From: Opitutia bacterium
Lineage (GTDB): Bacteria > Verrucomicrobiota > Verrucomicrobiia > Opitutales > Opitutaceae
Assembly (NCBI GenBank): GCA_947474365.1
Contig: CANJIU010000024.1
Location: 42,273 to 106,272, forward strand
Direction of reading: 5' to 3'
Length of the DNA stretch: 64,000 nt
The notes below the pieces were generated by a model. That model was given only the letters and a program-made list of their open reading frames with translations. It searched no databases and was not told the DNA's origin. Made by a program: the position numbers and the translations under genes. Every line of letters begins with the position of its first letter. Within the stretch, counting starts at the first letter, position 1. Below, in pieces: positions 43,018 to 51,310 of this stretch.

Positions 43018-44912
43018 AAATTCCGCCGCAGGCCCGCGAACTCGGGCTCATCCGCCGCGTGCGCGACGAGGACGACGACGAGGAAATCCAAAAACCCCTC
43101 GAATGGTCGCTCATCCGCCGGCTCTTCACCTACGCCGCCCCGGTGAAGAAAAAACTCACCGCGCTGAGCGTGATGACCGTCATCCGCGCGGCGCAGCTTC
43201 CGGCCTTTGCCTGGATCACGTCGCTCATCATCAACGGCCCGATTGCACGCTATGATGTGCCGGCGCTCCTCCTTGGCGTGGGCGGCTACGCGCTGCTCGC
43301 GCTTTGGACGGACGGCATGTTTCATTTCCGCCAGCGGTATGCGCTCGAGATTGGCGAGACGGTCGTGAACGGCCTGCGGGCCGACGTCTTTGCCAAGACC
43401 CAGCGGCAGCCGATGAGCTTTTTCCACCGCGTGAAACTCGGCCGGATCATCGGCCGGGTGACGAGCGACGTCGAGGCCCTGCGGGTCGGCATTCAGGATG
43501 TCCTGTTCGTGAGTGCGATTCAGGGCGGCCAGATGCTCTTTTCTGCGGTGGTCATGGCGTGGTCGGATTGGGTGTTGTTTCTCGTCGTGATCGGGATGGC
43601 GCCGATTCTCTGGGTGATCAACCGGCACTTTCGGGTGAAGCTCAGTCACTATTCACGCGCCGCGAGCGACAGCTTCAGCCGCGTCACCGCGACGCTGGCC
43701 GAGTCGGTGAACGGCATCCGGGTGACGCAGGGCTTCGTGCGCCAGGAGACCAACGCCGGGCTTTTCCGCCACCTGCTCGCGGATCATTCGCGCTACAGCA
43801 TCGCGCTCGCGCGCACGTCGGCGATCCTCACGCCAATCCTGGAGCTCAACAGCCAGTTCTTTGTCGCGGTCCTGCTGATGTTTGGCGGCTGGCGCGTGTT
43901 TCACGGCCAGATGGATGTCGGAGCCCTCATCACGTTTTTCCTCCTCGCAAACCAGTTCTTCGCGCCGATCGCGATCATCGGCAACCAGTACAATCAGGCG
44001 CTGGTGGCGATGGCCGGGGCCGAGCGGGTCTTCCGCCTGATCGACGCCAAGCCGGACTGGGAGGATGCGCTGGACGCCCGACCGCTGGCGGATCCGCGGG
44101 GCGCGTCTGGGGACGCGACGCCCTCGTCGCGTGTGGCGGCGACGGGGGCGTCGCCGCGCCAGACCCATCCCGGCATGCGCGTCGAGTTCCGTCACGTCTC
44201 GTTTGGCTACGACCCGGCGCGGCTCGTGTTACATGATGTCACGTTCTGCGCGAAACCCGGTCAGACAGTGGCGCTGGTGGGTCACACCGGCAGCGGCAAG
44301 AGCTCGATCATCAATCTCGCGGCGAAGTTCTATCTGCCGACGTCCGGTGAGCTGCTGGTCGATGGTCGGGAGATCCGCACGCTCACGGGTCACTCACTAC
44401 ACCGCCAGATGGGCATGGTGCAGCAGCAGAATTTTCTCTTCAGCGGCACGGTGCTCGACAACATCCTGGTCGCCAGACCGGACGCAACCGAGGCGGAGGT
44501 GCGGGCGGCGGCGGCGAGCCTTGACTGTCTCGACATTTTGGATGCGCTCCCGCGCGGACTGCACACCGCGGTGGGCGAACGGGGTGCGGCGCTGTCGGTC
44601 GGTCAGCGCCAGCTCGTCTGCTTCACCCGCGCGCTACTGGCGGATCCGCGGCTCGTCGTGCTCGACGAGGCGACGAGTTCGATCGACGCGCTCACGGAGG
44701 CGCGGCTGCAACGCGCGCTCGTCGCGCTGCTGCGCGGACGAACCAGTTTCATCGTGGCGCACCGCCTGAGCACGATCCGCCACGCGGACTGTGTGCTCGT
44801 GCTCGACCAGGGCCGCATCATCGAGCGCGGAACGCACGCCGAACTGCTGGCCCGCGCCGGGCATTATGCCGCGCTTTACCGACAGTTTGTCCAAGTCGAC
44901 GAGCGCGCCTGA
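43014..44912 (+). CDS. ABC exporter half-transporter, partner with canonical Walker B
   Basis: 632 residues: exporter domain (about 35-340) and nucleotide-binding domain with Walker A GHTGSGKS (423-430), signature LSVGQ (527-531, Val for Gly) and Walker B LVVLDEATSSID with catalytic Glu552. The altered signature here and the Asp534 of the upstream partner would meet in the same composite site, leaving one full and one degenerate ATPase site. A low-complexity insert (about 366-382) between the two domains is encoded by two palindromes. Translation is coupled to the upstream gene. Confidence 0.93.
   Translation: MKIPPQARELGLIRRVRDEDDDEEIQKPLEWSLIRRLFTYAAPVKKKLTALSVMTVIRAAQLPAFAWITSLIINGPIARYDVPALLLGVGGYALLALWTDGMFHFRQRYALEIGETVVNGLRADVFAKTQRQPMSFFHRVKLGRIIGRVTSDVEALRVGIQDVLFVSAIQGGQMLFSAVVMAWSDWVLFLVVIGMAPILWVINRHFRVKLSHYSRAASDSFSRVTATLAESVNGIRVTQGFVRQETNAGLFRHLLADHSRYSIALARTSAILTPILELNSQFFVAVLLMFGGWRVFHGQMDVGALITFFLLANQFFAPIAIIGNQYNQALVAMAGAERVFRLIDAKPDWEDALDARPLADPRGASGDATPSSRVAATGASPRQTHPGMRVEFRHVSFGYDPARLVLHDVTFCAKPGQTVALVGHTGSGKSSIINLAAKFYLPTSGELLVDGREIRTLTGHSLHRQMGMVQQQNFLFSGTVLDNILVARPDATEAEVRAAAASLDCLDILDALPRGLHTAVGERGAALSVGQRQLVCFTRALLADPRLVVLDEATSSIDALTEARLQRALVALLRGRTSFIVAHRLSTIRHADCVLVLDQGRIIERGTHAELLARAGHYAALYRQFVQVDERA
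44113..44157 (+). repeat. two adjacent palindromes inside the ABC-exporter linker
   Basis: ACGCGACG/CGTCGCGT (44113-44120 with 44125-44132, 4-base loop) is followed by GCGGCGAC/GTCGCCGC (44136-44143 with 44150-44157, 6-base loop). The two stems share a GCGACG core. They lie in frame in the linker between membrane and ATPase domains, suggesting insertion of a REP-like element tolerated by the protein. Confidence 0.55.
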
Positions 44913-45017
44913 GGCGGTTCGGGAACCCGTGCCGGGCGCGTTTGCCCGCGGTTTGCTGGGGGCGGGGGGGCGGTTCACCCTCCCGAAAGTTGAAGATTTT
45001 CCTATGCAAACCCGCAA

Positions 45018-45054
45018 ATTTCCCTCTAGAAGTGCGATTGTCTCAGAGGGAAAT
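45018..45054 (+). promoter_or_regulatory. 10-bp inverted repeat in the SWIB gene leader
   Basis: ATTTCCCTCT (45018-45027) is exactly complementary to AGAGGGAAAT (45045-45054) with a 17-base loop, ending 21 bases before the ATG at 45076. It could be an operator or an mRNA leader hairpin. Confidence 0.5.
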
Positions 45055-45075
45055 CGTTACAAACCCAAACTCATT

Positions 45076-45345
45076 ATGGCTAAAAAAGCTGCTCGTAAAC
45101 CGAATGCTGCGTTCATGAAACCGGTCACGCCCGACGCGACTCTCGCCGCTGTCGTTGGTTCGGCCCCCTTGCCCCGCACGGAGCTCACCAAGAAGCTCTG
45201 GGCGTACATCAAAAAGAACGGTCTGCAGGACAAGAAGGTCCGGACCCAGATTAACGCGGACGACAAGTTGAAGCCCGTGTTTGGTGGCAAGGCCAAGGTC
45301 TCGATGTTCGAGATGACGAAGCTCGTCTCGGGTCACGTTTCCTAA
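45076..45345 (+). CDS. stand-alone SWIB/MDM2 domain protein
   Basis: 89 residues: a basic N-terminal tail (MAKKAARKPNAAFMKP), then a full SWIB domain with LPRTELTKKLWAYIKKNGLQDKK and the pair INADDKLKPVFGGK and VSMFEMTKLVSGHV. SWIB is best known from eukaryotic SWI/SNF complexes and occurs in Chlamydia, where it can be fused to topoisomerase I, and in other PVC bacteria. A DNA-associated role is inferred; no partner is encoded nearby. The leader (caaactcattATG) lacks a Shine-Dalgarno sequence, and a strong terminator follows, implying a monocistronic, possibly abundant product. Confidence 0.93.
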   Translation: MAKKAARKPNAAFMKPVTPDATLAAVVGSAPLPRTELTKKLWAYIKKNGLQDKKVRTQINADDKLKPVFGGKAKVSMFEMTKLVSGHVS

Positions 45346-45367
45346 GTTTCCTCCCAGTTTTTCGATT

Positions 45368-45399
45368 AGCCGCCGCGACTTGTTCGCGGCGGCTTTTTT
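45368..45399 (+). terminator. strong Rho-independent terminator after the SWIB gene
   Basis: AGCCGCCGCGA (45368-45378) pairs perfectly over 11 bp with TCGCGGCGGCT (45384-45394), followed by a T-tract to 45399. The next 100 bases contain two further small hairpins (around 45404-45420 and 45451-45464). Confidence 0.92.
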
Positions 45400-45501
45400 C
45401 TGTCCGGCTGGCGCAGCCGGTCCGCCCGGACCGAAAAGGATCCGGATCCCCGCCTTCGGGGTTGCGCGGCAGGATCCGACCCAATTGAGTGTTTCGGCCC
45501 C

Positions 45502-48135
45502 GTGAGGGTTCCCAAGCAGCCCATGTCGCCCCATCAAAGAAGGAAGGTCAGAATCGCCGGCGCGTGGGGGTTGATCGTGATCGCCGGTATGGCGGCGGGC
45601 GTCTGGAATTATTGGGCACGCGATGAGGCGAAACTGGCCGCGCTCGTCAACGATGCGCAGCGCTCCGCCGTGGCCTTCGACGCGGCTGAGCTCCGGCAGC
45701 TCCGCGGGACCCGGGACGATGCGGCCACGCCGGTCTACGTCGCGGTGAAGGCCCGCCTTCGCAAGCTGTCGTCCGTCGACCCGCGGGTGCGTTTCGTCTA
45801 TATCTTTCGCTCGAAGCCGGAACCGGGTCAGGTCCGATTCCTCGGAGACTCCGCCCTGCCGGGGGCCAAGGATGAGTCGCTGCCGGGGGATGACTACCCG
45901 CAGGCATTGACCTCGCCCGGCCTGCAGGAAATTCTCCGCACCGGCCGGCCCGCCACGGAGGGGCCGTTGACCGACAATTTTGGCACGTGGATCACGGGCT
46001 ATGCGCAGATCTCAGAAACACCGGCCGCGGGTGGTGGGAGTGCGGTGAAGGAAATCCTGGGGCTCGACCACGATGCGAGCGGCTGGCGCCAGGAGCTCTG
46101 GCAGGCTGCGTTGCAGAGCGCGCTTCTGACCTGGATATTCCTCGGACTTCCCCTGGCCGCCTGGCTGGTCCTGCGCCGCCAGATCGAGCAGCGTGACGCC
46201 ATCCGCAATCTCTCCGAGGCGATGGAGCAGAGCCACTCCGCGCTGATGGTGGTCGATCTCGACAGCTGCATCGAATATGCCAACCGCGGTTTGTGTCAGC
46301 AGATTGGATATACGCGGCGCGAGCTCATCGGCCGCAAGTGGCGCGATTTCCAGGTGGTCGACACCGCGCCCGAGTTGCTGGCGGAACTGGTCACCACGGT
46401 GCGTTCCGGGCAGACGTGGAACGGCGAGTGGTTCAACCGGCGCAAGGACGGCACGGTCTACCCGGTCCGTGGAGTGGTGACGCCGGTGAAGCGGCGCGAC
46501 GGCAGCACCTCCTGCTATGTTGCCGTGTTTGACGACGTGACGGAGAGCAAACGCAAGGAAGCCGAGCTGCGTGACGCGCGCGACCTCGCGCAGGCCGGGG
46601 ATCGGGCCAAGGGCCAGTTCCTCGCCACCATGAGTCATGAGGTTCGCACGCCGCTCAACGGCATCGTGGGCTTCACGAGCCTGTTGTTCGAAACCCCGCT
46701 CTCCGCCGATCAACGCGAATATGTGCAAACGATCCGGATGAGTACCGAGGCGCTGATCCAGCTGACCGGCGACATCCTGGACTTTGCCCGAATCGAGTCC
46801 GGCAAACTGAAGCTGGATCCGATGGCGTGCGACCCCCGTGAGTGCGTGGAGGATGGACTCGATCTCCTGGCAGCCAAGGCCGCCGAAAGAAAACTTGAGC
46901 TGCTCCATCACTTTTCCCCGGACCTCCCGGCGGCGGTGGTGGTGGACGGCGGCCGCCTGCGGCAGGTGCTGGTCAACCTGATCGGCAACGCGGTCAAGTT
47001 CACGGAAAAGGGGGAGATCGAGGTCAGCGTGCGGCGATTGCCGGAAGAGGAGGCGCGGGGAACAATGCCGGATGGAAAACCCGTTGCGACCGACGTGTGC
47101 GTGCTGGAATTCAGCGTGCGGGACACGGGGATCGGCGTCGCGCTTGAGCACCACGACAAACTTTTCCGGCCATTTTCCCAAGTGGATGATTCGACCACGC
47201 GCCGGTACGGCGGCACCGGACTTGGGCTCGCGATTTGCCGCAATCTCGTCGAACTGATGGGTGGTACGATTTCGGTGCAGAGCGATCCCGGGACGGGATC
47301 GACGTTTCGTTTTACGTTGCCGGTGACCGTCGCCGCGCCACCTCCGGCACTGCCCAACCTCGCCGGCATGAAACTGGCGATTGTGGCCCGACCTGGTCCC
47401 CTGCGGCGTGAACTGGTGGAGCTGACCCGGAGTTGGTCAGCCGAGGTGACCGAGGTCGACACGGCCGAGCACCTCGCGACGTCGGTTTTCGAGGTCGCGC
47501 TGGTGGAGGCCGACCAGGAACGGGCGCGTGATTTGGAGGGCCGGACCCCGAAGGCAGCGCTTCCGCCCGAAAAATGCATCGGTCTCGTCCCGATCTCGGT
47601 GGCGAATGATGTGCGCGTGGCGTTGCGGGTCCATTTCCGGCTGCTCGTCAACAAACCGGTGCATCACGCGGCATTGTTCTCACTGCTGACGGGATCGCGC
47701 ACCAGTTTTCCCCTGGCGGTTCCGTCCACCCATTTCGGCTTTCGCGTGCTCGTAGTGGAGGACAATCCTGTCAATCAGCGCCTGATCCAGCGTGTGCTGA
47801 TGAAGCTGGGCTGCAATCCCACCCTCCGGGGAAATGGTCGGGAGGCGCTGGATTTCCTCAACGAGCATGCCGCCGAAATCGACGTGGTGCTGATGGATCT
47901 CCACATGCCGGAGATGGATGGACTCACGGCGTTGCGCGAAATCCGGGCCGGCCGGGCCGGGCAGCGCGCCCAGGCGATGTGGATTATTGCGCTGACGGCC
48001 GACGCGCGCGAAACGCAGCGTGCCCAGGCGCTGGAGGCGGGCCTGAACGACTACCTGACCAAGCCGCTGATCCTCGGCGAGCTGGAGACCGCCTTCAAAC
48101 GCTTCCGGTCCGAGAGTGTGATGAAGCAGAGGTAG
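45502..48135 (+). CDS. hybrid sensor histidine kinase with PAS and receiver
   Basis: 877 residues from GTG 45502 (ATG 45523 in frame). Two membrane helices (about 18-38 and 208-228) enclose a periplasmic sensor with VDPRVRFVYIFRSKPEPGQ. A PAS domain (about 240-355), HisKA with His379 in MSHEVRTPLNG, and ATPase motifs NLIGNAVKFT, DTGIG and GGTGLGLAI follow. Residues about 615-735 look like a receiver without the phospho-acceptor Asp, and a true receiver follows with Asp799 in VLMDLHMPEMDG. An Hpt or regulator partner is not adjacent. Confidence 0.92.
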   Translation: MRVPKQPMSPHQRRKVRIAGAWGLIVIAGMAAGVWNYWARDEAKLAALVNDAQRSAVAFDAAELRQLRGTRDDAATPVYVAVKARLRKLSSVDPRVRFVYIFRSKPEPGQVRFLGDSALPGAKDESLPGDDYPQALTSPGLQEILRTGRPATEGPLTDNFGTWITGYAQISETPAAGGGSAVKEILGLDHDASGWRQELWQAALQSALLTWIFLGLPLAAWLVLRRQIEQRDAIRNLSEAMEQSHSALMVVDLDSCIEYANRGLCQQIGYTRRELIGRKWRDFQVVDTAPELLAELVTTVRSGQTWNGEWFNRRKDGTVYPVRGVVTPVKRRDGSTSCYVAVFDDVTESKRKEAELRDARDLAQAGDRAKGQFLATMSHEVRTPLNGIVGFTSLLFETPLSADQREYVQTIRMSTEALIQLTGDILDFARIESGKLKLDPMACDPRECVEDGLDLLAAKAAERKLELLHHFSPDLPAAVVVDGGRLRQVLVNLIGNAVKFTEKGEIEVSVRRLPEEEARGTMPDGKPVATDVCVLEFSVRDTGIGVALEHHDKLFRPFSQVDDSTTRRYGGTGLGLAICRNLVELMGGTISVQSDPGTGSTFRFTLPVTVAAPPPALPNLAGMKLAIVARPGPLRRELVELTRSWSAEVTEVDTAEHLATSVFEVALVEADQERARDLEGRTPKAALPPEKCIGLVPISVANDVRVALRVHFRLLVNKPVHHAALFSLLTGSRTSFPLAVPSTHFGFRVLVVEDNPVNQRLIQRVLMKLGCNPTLRGNGREALDFLNEHAAEIDVVLMDLHMPEMDGLTALREIRAGRAGQRAQAMWIIALTADARETQRAQALEAGLNDYLTKPLILGELETAFKRFRSESVMKQR

Positions 48136-48152
48136 GGCGACGCCCCGGCGGG

Positions 48153-49634
48153 TCAGTCACCCAGAGCCTCGGCGATCCGTTCACAGGAAACCTTGAGAAT
48201 CTCGAGGCGCGCGAAGCGCTTGTTGTCGGCCGGCACGAGATGCCAGGGCGCGTCGGGCCGGTGGGTGAGCGCAAGCATGTCGCCGACGGCGATCTCGTAG
48301 GCGTCCCATTGCCGCCGGTTGCGCCAGTCCTCCGCGTTGATCTTGTGGCGCTTGTAGGTTGTTTCCTCCCGGTGGCGAAAACGGCGCAGTTGCTCCTCCT
48401 TTGAGAGGTGTAACCAGAATTTGAGCACAATGATGCCGTGCCCCGTCAATTGGGCCTCGAAATCATTCAGCTCGCCGTAGGCGCGCCGCCATTCGTCCTC
48501 CCGGCAGAACCCCTCCAGCCGCTCGACGAGGACGCGGCCGTACCACGAGCGATCGTAGATCGTGACGCGACCGGCGCGGGGCACATGCCGCCAGAACCGC
48601 CACAGGTAGTGGTGCGATTTTTCTTCGTCCGTGGGTTTGGCAATCGGGATTACCCGGTAGTCGCGCGCGTCGATCGCGCTTGTGAGCCGGCGGATCGCGC
48701 CGCCCTTGCCGGCGGCATCCCAACCCTCAAACACCCACACGATCGAACGACCTTGCTGCCCCGCGTCGCGCACCGCGCGGTTGAGCCGGCCCAGCCACTT
48801 GTCCCGCTTGGCCTCGTAGGCGGTCTCGGACAGATGCTGGTCGAGCGGGAGGGCCTGGAGTCGGCGGAGTCCCGATGGCCGCAATGGCACGACGCGGCGC
48901 GGCCGGGCGATTGCCGTCTGCCGGCCGTGGCTGCGGAGGTGGGCTTGGAAACGCGACAGCAGCAGGTCCGCCACGGCCACATTGCGCGAACGGATGTCGG
49001 CGGCGTCGATTACATGCCAGGGTGCACCCGGCAGGTGCGTGGCCTGGCGCATTCGCTCTGCGAGCCGTGCGCGCCGATCGTAGTCACGGTGATGTTTCCA
49101 ATCGTCGGCCGATACCCGCCAGGCGGTGTCGGGATCGTCCTCCAGATCGCGGAGCCGCGCGCCTTGCTCCTCCTGGGAAAGACGCAGCCAGACCTTCACG
49201 ATCAACGCGCCGTCGGCCGAAAGCAGGCCCTCGAAATGCTCCAGATGCCGCAGCGTTTCGTCGAAGCGCGCGAGCTCGCGGCGGTTGCGCGGTTCTTCCG
49301 CGAGGGCCTCGGTGTGCCAGCCGCCGGCGTAAATCGCCATTCGGCCGCGAGGCGGCAGCGAGCGCCAATAGCGCCACATCAGCGGACGTTCGCGTTCCTC
49401 GTCGGTCAGATCATGAAACGCAAACGTCTCCACCCCGCGCGGATCGAGCCAGCCGTTGAGGATGTTGACGACTTCGCCCTTGCCGGCCGCGTCGTCGCCG
49501 GCGACGACCAGGAGCACGGAAAAGGGTGCGGATTGCAGCCGCACTTGAAGCTGGATTAACGCCTCCCGCAGTGCCGGGACACGGGTCTCGTAGATGCGTT
49601 TCGGCAGCCGGCGCTCGCCCTGGGATTTCGCCAT
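48153..49634 (-). CDS. pap: two-domain polyphosphate kinase 2 (polyphosphate:AMP phosphotransferase)
   Basis: 493 residues made of two PPK2 domains. The N-terminal copy has GDDAAGKG (46-53) and the C-terminal copy GWDAAGKGG (304-312). The C-terminal copy keeps the full second motif DRSWYGRVLVERLEGF, whereas the N-terminal copy reads AGGWHTEALAEE, lacking the Asp-Arg pair. This asymmetry is typical of class II PPK2 (PAP), which makes ADP from AMP and polyphosphate; the C-terminal domain is taken as the active one. ATG 49634 is used; the longer frame adds eight residues. It is convergent with the hybrid kinase. Confidence 0.93.
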   Translation of the reverse strand: MAKSQGERRLPKRIYETRVPALREALIQLQVRLQSAPFSVLLVVAGDDAAGKGEVVNILNGWLDPRGVETFAFHDLTDEERERPLMWRYWRSLPPRGRMAIYAGGWHTEALAEEPRNRRELARFDETLRHLEHFEGLLSADGALIVKVWLRLSQEEQGARLRDLEDDPDTAWRVSADDWKHHRDYDRRARLAERMRQATHLPGAPWHVIDAADIRSRNVAVADLLLSRFQAHLRSHGRQTAIARPRRVVPLRPSGLRRLQALPLDQHLSETAYEAKRDKWLGRLNRAVRDAGQQGRSIVWVFEGWDAAGKGGAIRRLTSAIDARDYRVIPIAKPTDEEKSHHYLWRFWRHVPRAGRVTIYDRSWYGRVLVERLEGFCREDEWRRAYGELNDFEAQLTGHGIIVLKFWLHLSKEEQLRRFRHREETTYKRHKINAEDWRNRRQWDAYEIAVGDMLALTHRPDAPWHLVPADNKRFARLEILKVSCERIAEALGD

Positions 49635-49809
49635 GGTCAAATGCTTTGGCGCCAGCACGGCGGATGTCGAGCGACGCGTGAGTTCGGGATCAGTTTTTCG
49701 GCGGGACCTTCCGGGGTGAAAGTGTGTACCAGGTATTCCCGGCGCCTGGTCCAGGCTCCCTGATGGCAGTTGGTGCGGACTGGTGGTGAAGGCGGTCCCG
49801 CCCGTTGGG

Positions 49810-50130
49810 GCCTGCAGCCGGACGCCAGGCTCAGGTAGGCGTCGACCGCATCCGGGCCAAGTTTGCTGCTCAGGTCCGCCTTGGCCCGCGCGGTCAGTTC
49901 GGGGAGCTGCACCTTGTGGTCCGACGGCGTAAGGCGGAGTTCTGCCAGATCGCGTACGACTGCGCGGCGTAGGGCTCCCGCATTCCGTAGATTTTGTCAG
50001 ATGTGGCTGTGGGGAGGGCGAGCCGCTCGGTCAGGACGTTAAGGGCGACGTGCTCCGAGTCATCTCGGCGAGGTGTTGGGATCGCCCAGCGCTCCTCGGC
50101 GATCGCTGCGCGGAGATCGTCCATCTTCGC
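49810..50130 (-). pseudogene. frameshifted C-terminal fragment of the helical exported family
   Basis: One frame reads DDLRAAIAEERWAIPTPRR and continues to VLTERLALPTATSDKIYGM and the segment EPYAAQSYAIW, which aligns with the segment from IDLSAAVGAGRYATLRR to LASRLNLPASTGDNV in the intact protein at 51311-52768. After about 49945 the match continues in another frame (AELRLTPSDHKVQLPELTARAKADLSSKLGPDAVDAYL), matching ELANRAKTELTRTLGSEAAEVYA. Roughly one base has been lost. The N-terminal two thirds and any signal peptide are missing. The rest of the 49635-50330 gap, on either side, shows no gene I can support. Confidence 0.6.
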
Positions 50131-50330
50131 GGGCATGGCCACGGTATCGCCGGATGCTGCTGTGACTGGTCGCGGAGTGTCGGGCATCCGTGGTGGTGGG
50201 GTGGGGCGCGCCAGCAGAAAGTGGTTGGAAACGTGACGGAAATTCCGGAGGAGATCCCGACAATACGTTTGGGTGGCCGCGGCAAATAGGATGGCGGCAT
50301 GGGGCGCGCTCGCCACGCTCACCGTTTCCG

Positions 50331-51296
50331 ATGCCATCCGTCCGATCCGCTGAACACACCCGCGCCCTGCTGATGCTGTTGCTGGCGAATTTCTTCTGGG
50401 GCCTGAGCTTTCCGGTGATCAAGTCGCTCTCGCTGCTCCACGAAAAGCTGATGCCCGGGGCTGGCACTTGGTTCTCCACTGCTTACACCGTGGCGCCGCG
50501 CTTTGTGCTCGCGACGGGGATCATGCTCATCGTGAGCCGCGGCTGCTGGCGGGCGACCTCGGCCGAATGGCGGCAGGGGGTGATGATCGGGCTCTTTGCC
50601 GGCGGTGGAATTTTCTTCCAAAACGACGGCCTGCAATTCACCGCGGCGAGCACTTCGGCCTTTCTTACCCAGTTCTATGCCGTCCTGATTCCGGTCTGGC
50701 TCGCGGTGCGGCTGCGGAAAAACCCGGGGGTGCTCGTCTGGATTTGTTGTGCGCTCGTGCTGGCGGGAGTGGCGATCCTCGGACGCCTGGGCTCAAGCGC
50801 GTTGCAGTTTGGCCGTGGTGAAGGGGAGACCTTATTGAGCTCGTTGTTCTTCATGGGACAGATTCTCACGCTTGGGCGGAAGGATTTCTCCGGGAACCGG
50901 CCCGAACGAATTTCGTTGGTGATGTTTCTGACGCAGGCGGCGCTGTTCGTCGCGTTGGCAAGCTTCACCGCACCGGCCGCCGGAGCGTGGCTCGTGCCCT
51001 GGACCTCCCCGGCATGGCTGGGGCTGACCGCAACGCTCACCGTGTTCTGCACGCTCGGGGCGGTTTCATTGATGAATACGTGGCAGCCGAAAATTTCTCC
51101 GACGGAGGCGGGATTGATCTACTGCATTGAGCCGATTTTCGGCTCGGTCATGGCGCTGTTCCTGCCTGCGATGATTTCGATCTGGTCCGGGATCAGTTAT
51201 GCCAATGAAACCGCGACGTGGACGTTGATCGTCGGTGGCGGGTTGATCACCCTCGCGAACGTTCTGTTGCAGTTGAATCCGCCGGTGAAGGAATAA
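50331..51296 (+). CDS. EamA-family DMT transporter
   Basis: 321 residues from ATG 50331 with ten hydrophobic segments in two EamA halves. LLMLLLANFFWGLSFPVIKSL is helix 1, FFQNDGLQFTAASTSAFLTQFYAVLIPVWLA the conserved end of half 1, and ISPTEAGLIYCIEPIFGSVMALF the matching element of half 2. The family exports or imports small metabolites such as amino acids; substrate unknown. It is divergent from the pseudogene and convergent with the 485-residue family protein. Confidence 0.88.
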   Translation: MPSVRSAEHTRALLMLLLANFFWGLSFPVIKSLSLLHEKLMPGAGTWFSTAYTVAPRFVLATGIMLIVSRGCWRATSAEWRQGVMIGLFAGGGIFFQNDGLQFTAASTSAFLTQFYAVLIPVWLAVRLRKNPGVLVWICCALVLAGVAILGRLGSSALQFGRGEGETLLSSLFFMGQILTLGRKDFSGNRPERISLVMFLTQAALFVALASFTAPAAGAWLVPWTSPAWLGLTATLTVFCTLGAVSLMNTWQPKISPTEAGLIYCIEPIFGSVMALFLPAMISIWSGISYANETATWTLIVGGGLITLANVLLQLNPPVKE

Positions 51297-51310
51297 GGCG
51301 AGGGGTCGAC

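Noticed and set aside
45400..45500. Cluster of small palindromes (GGATCCGGATCC, CCCCGCCTTCGGGG) as an attachment site or origin
   Set aside because: They are short, unrelated to each other and common by chance in GC-rich DNA; no integrase or replication gene is nearby.
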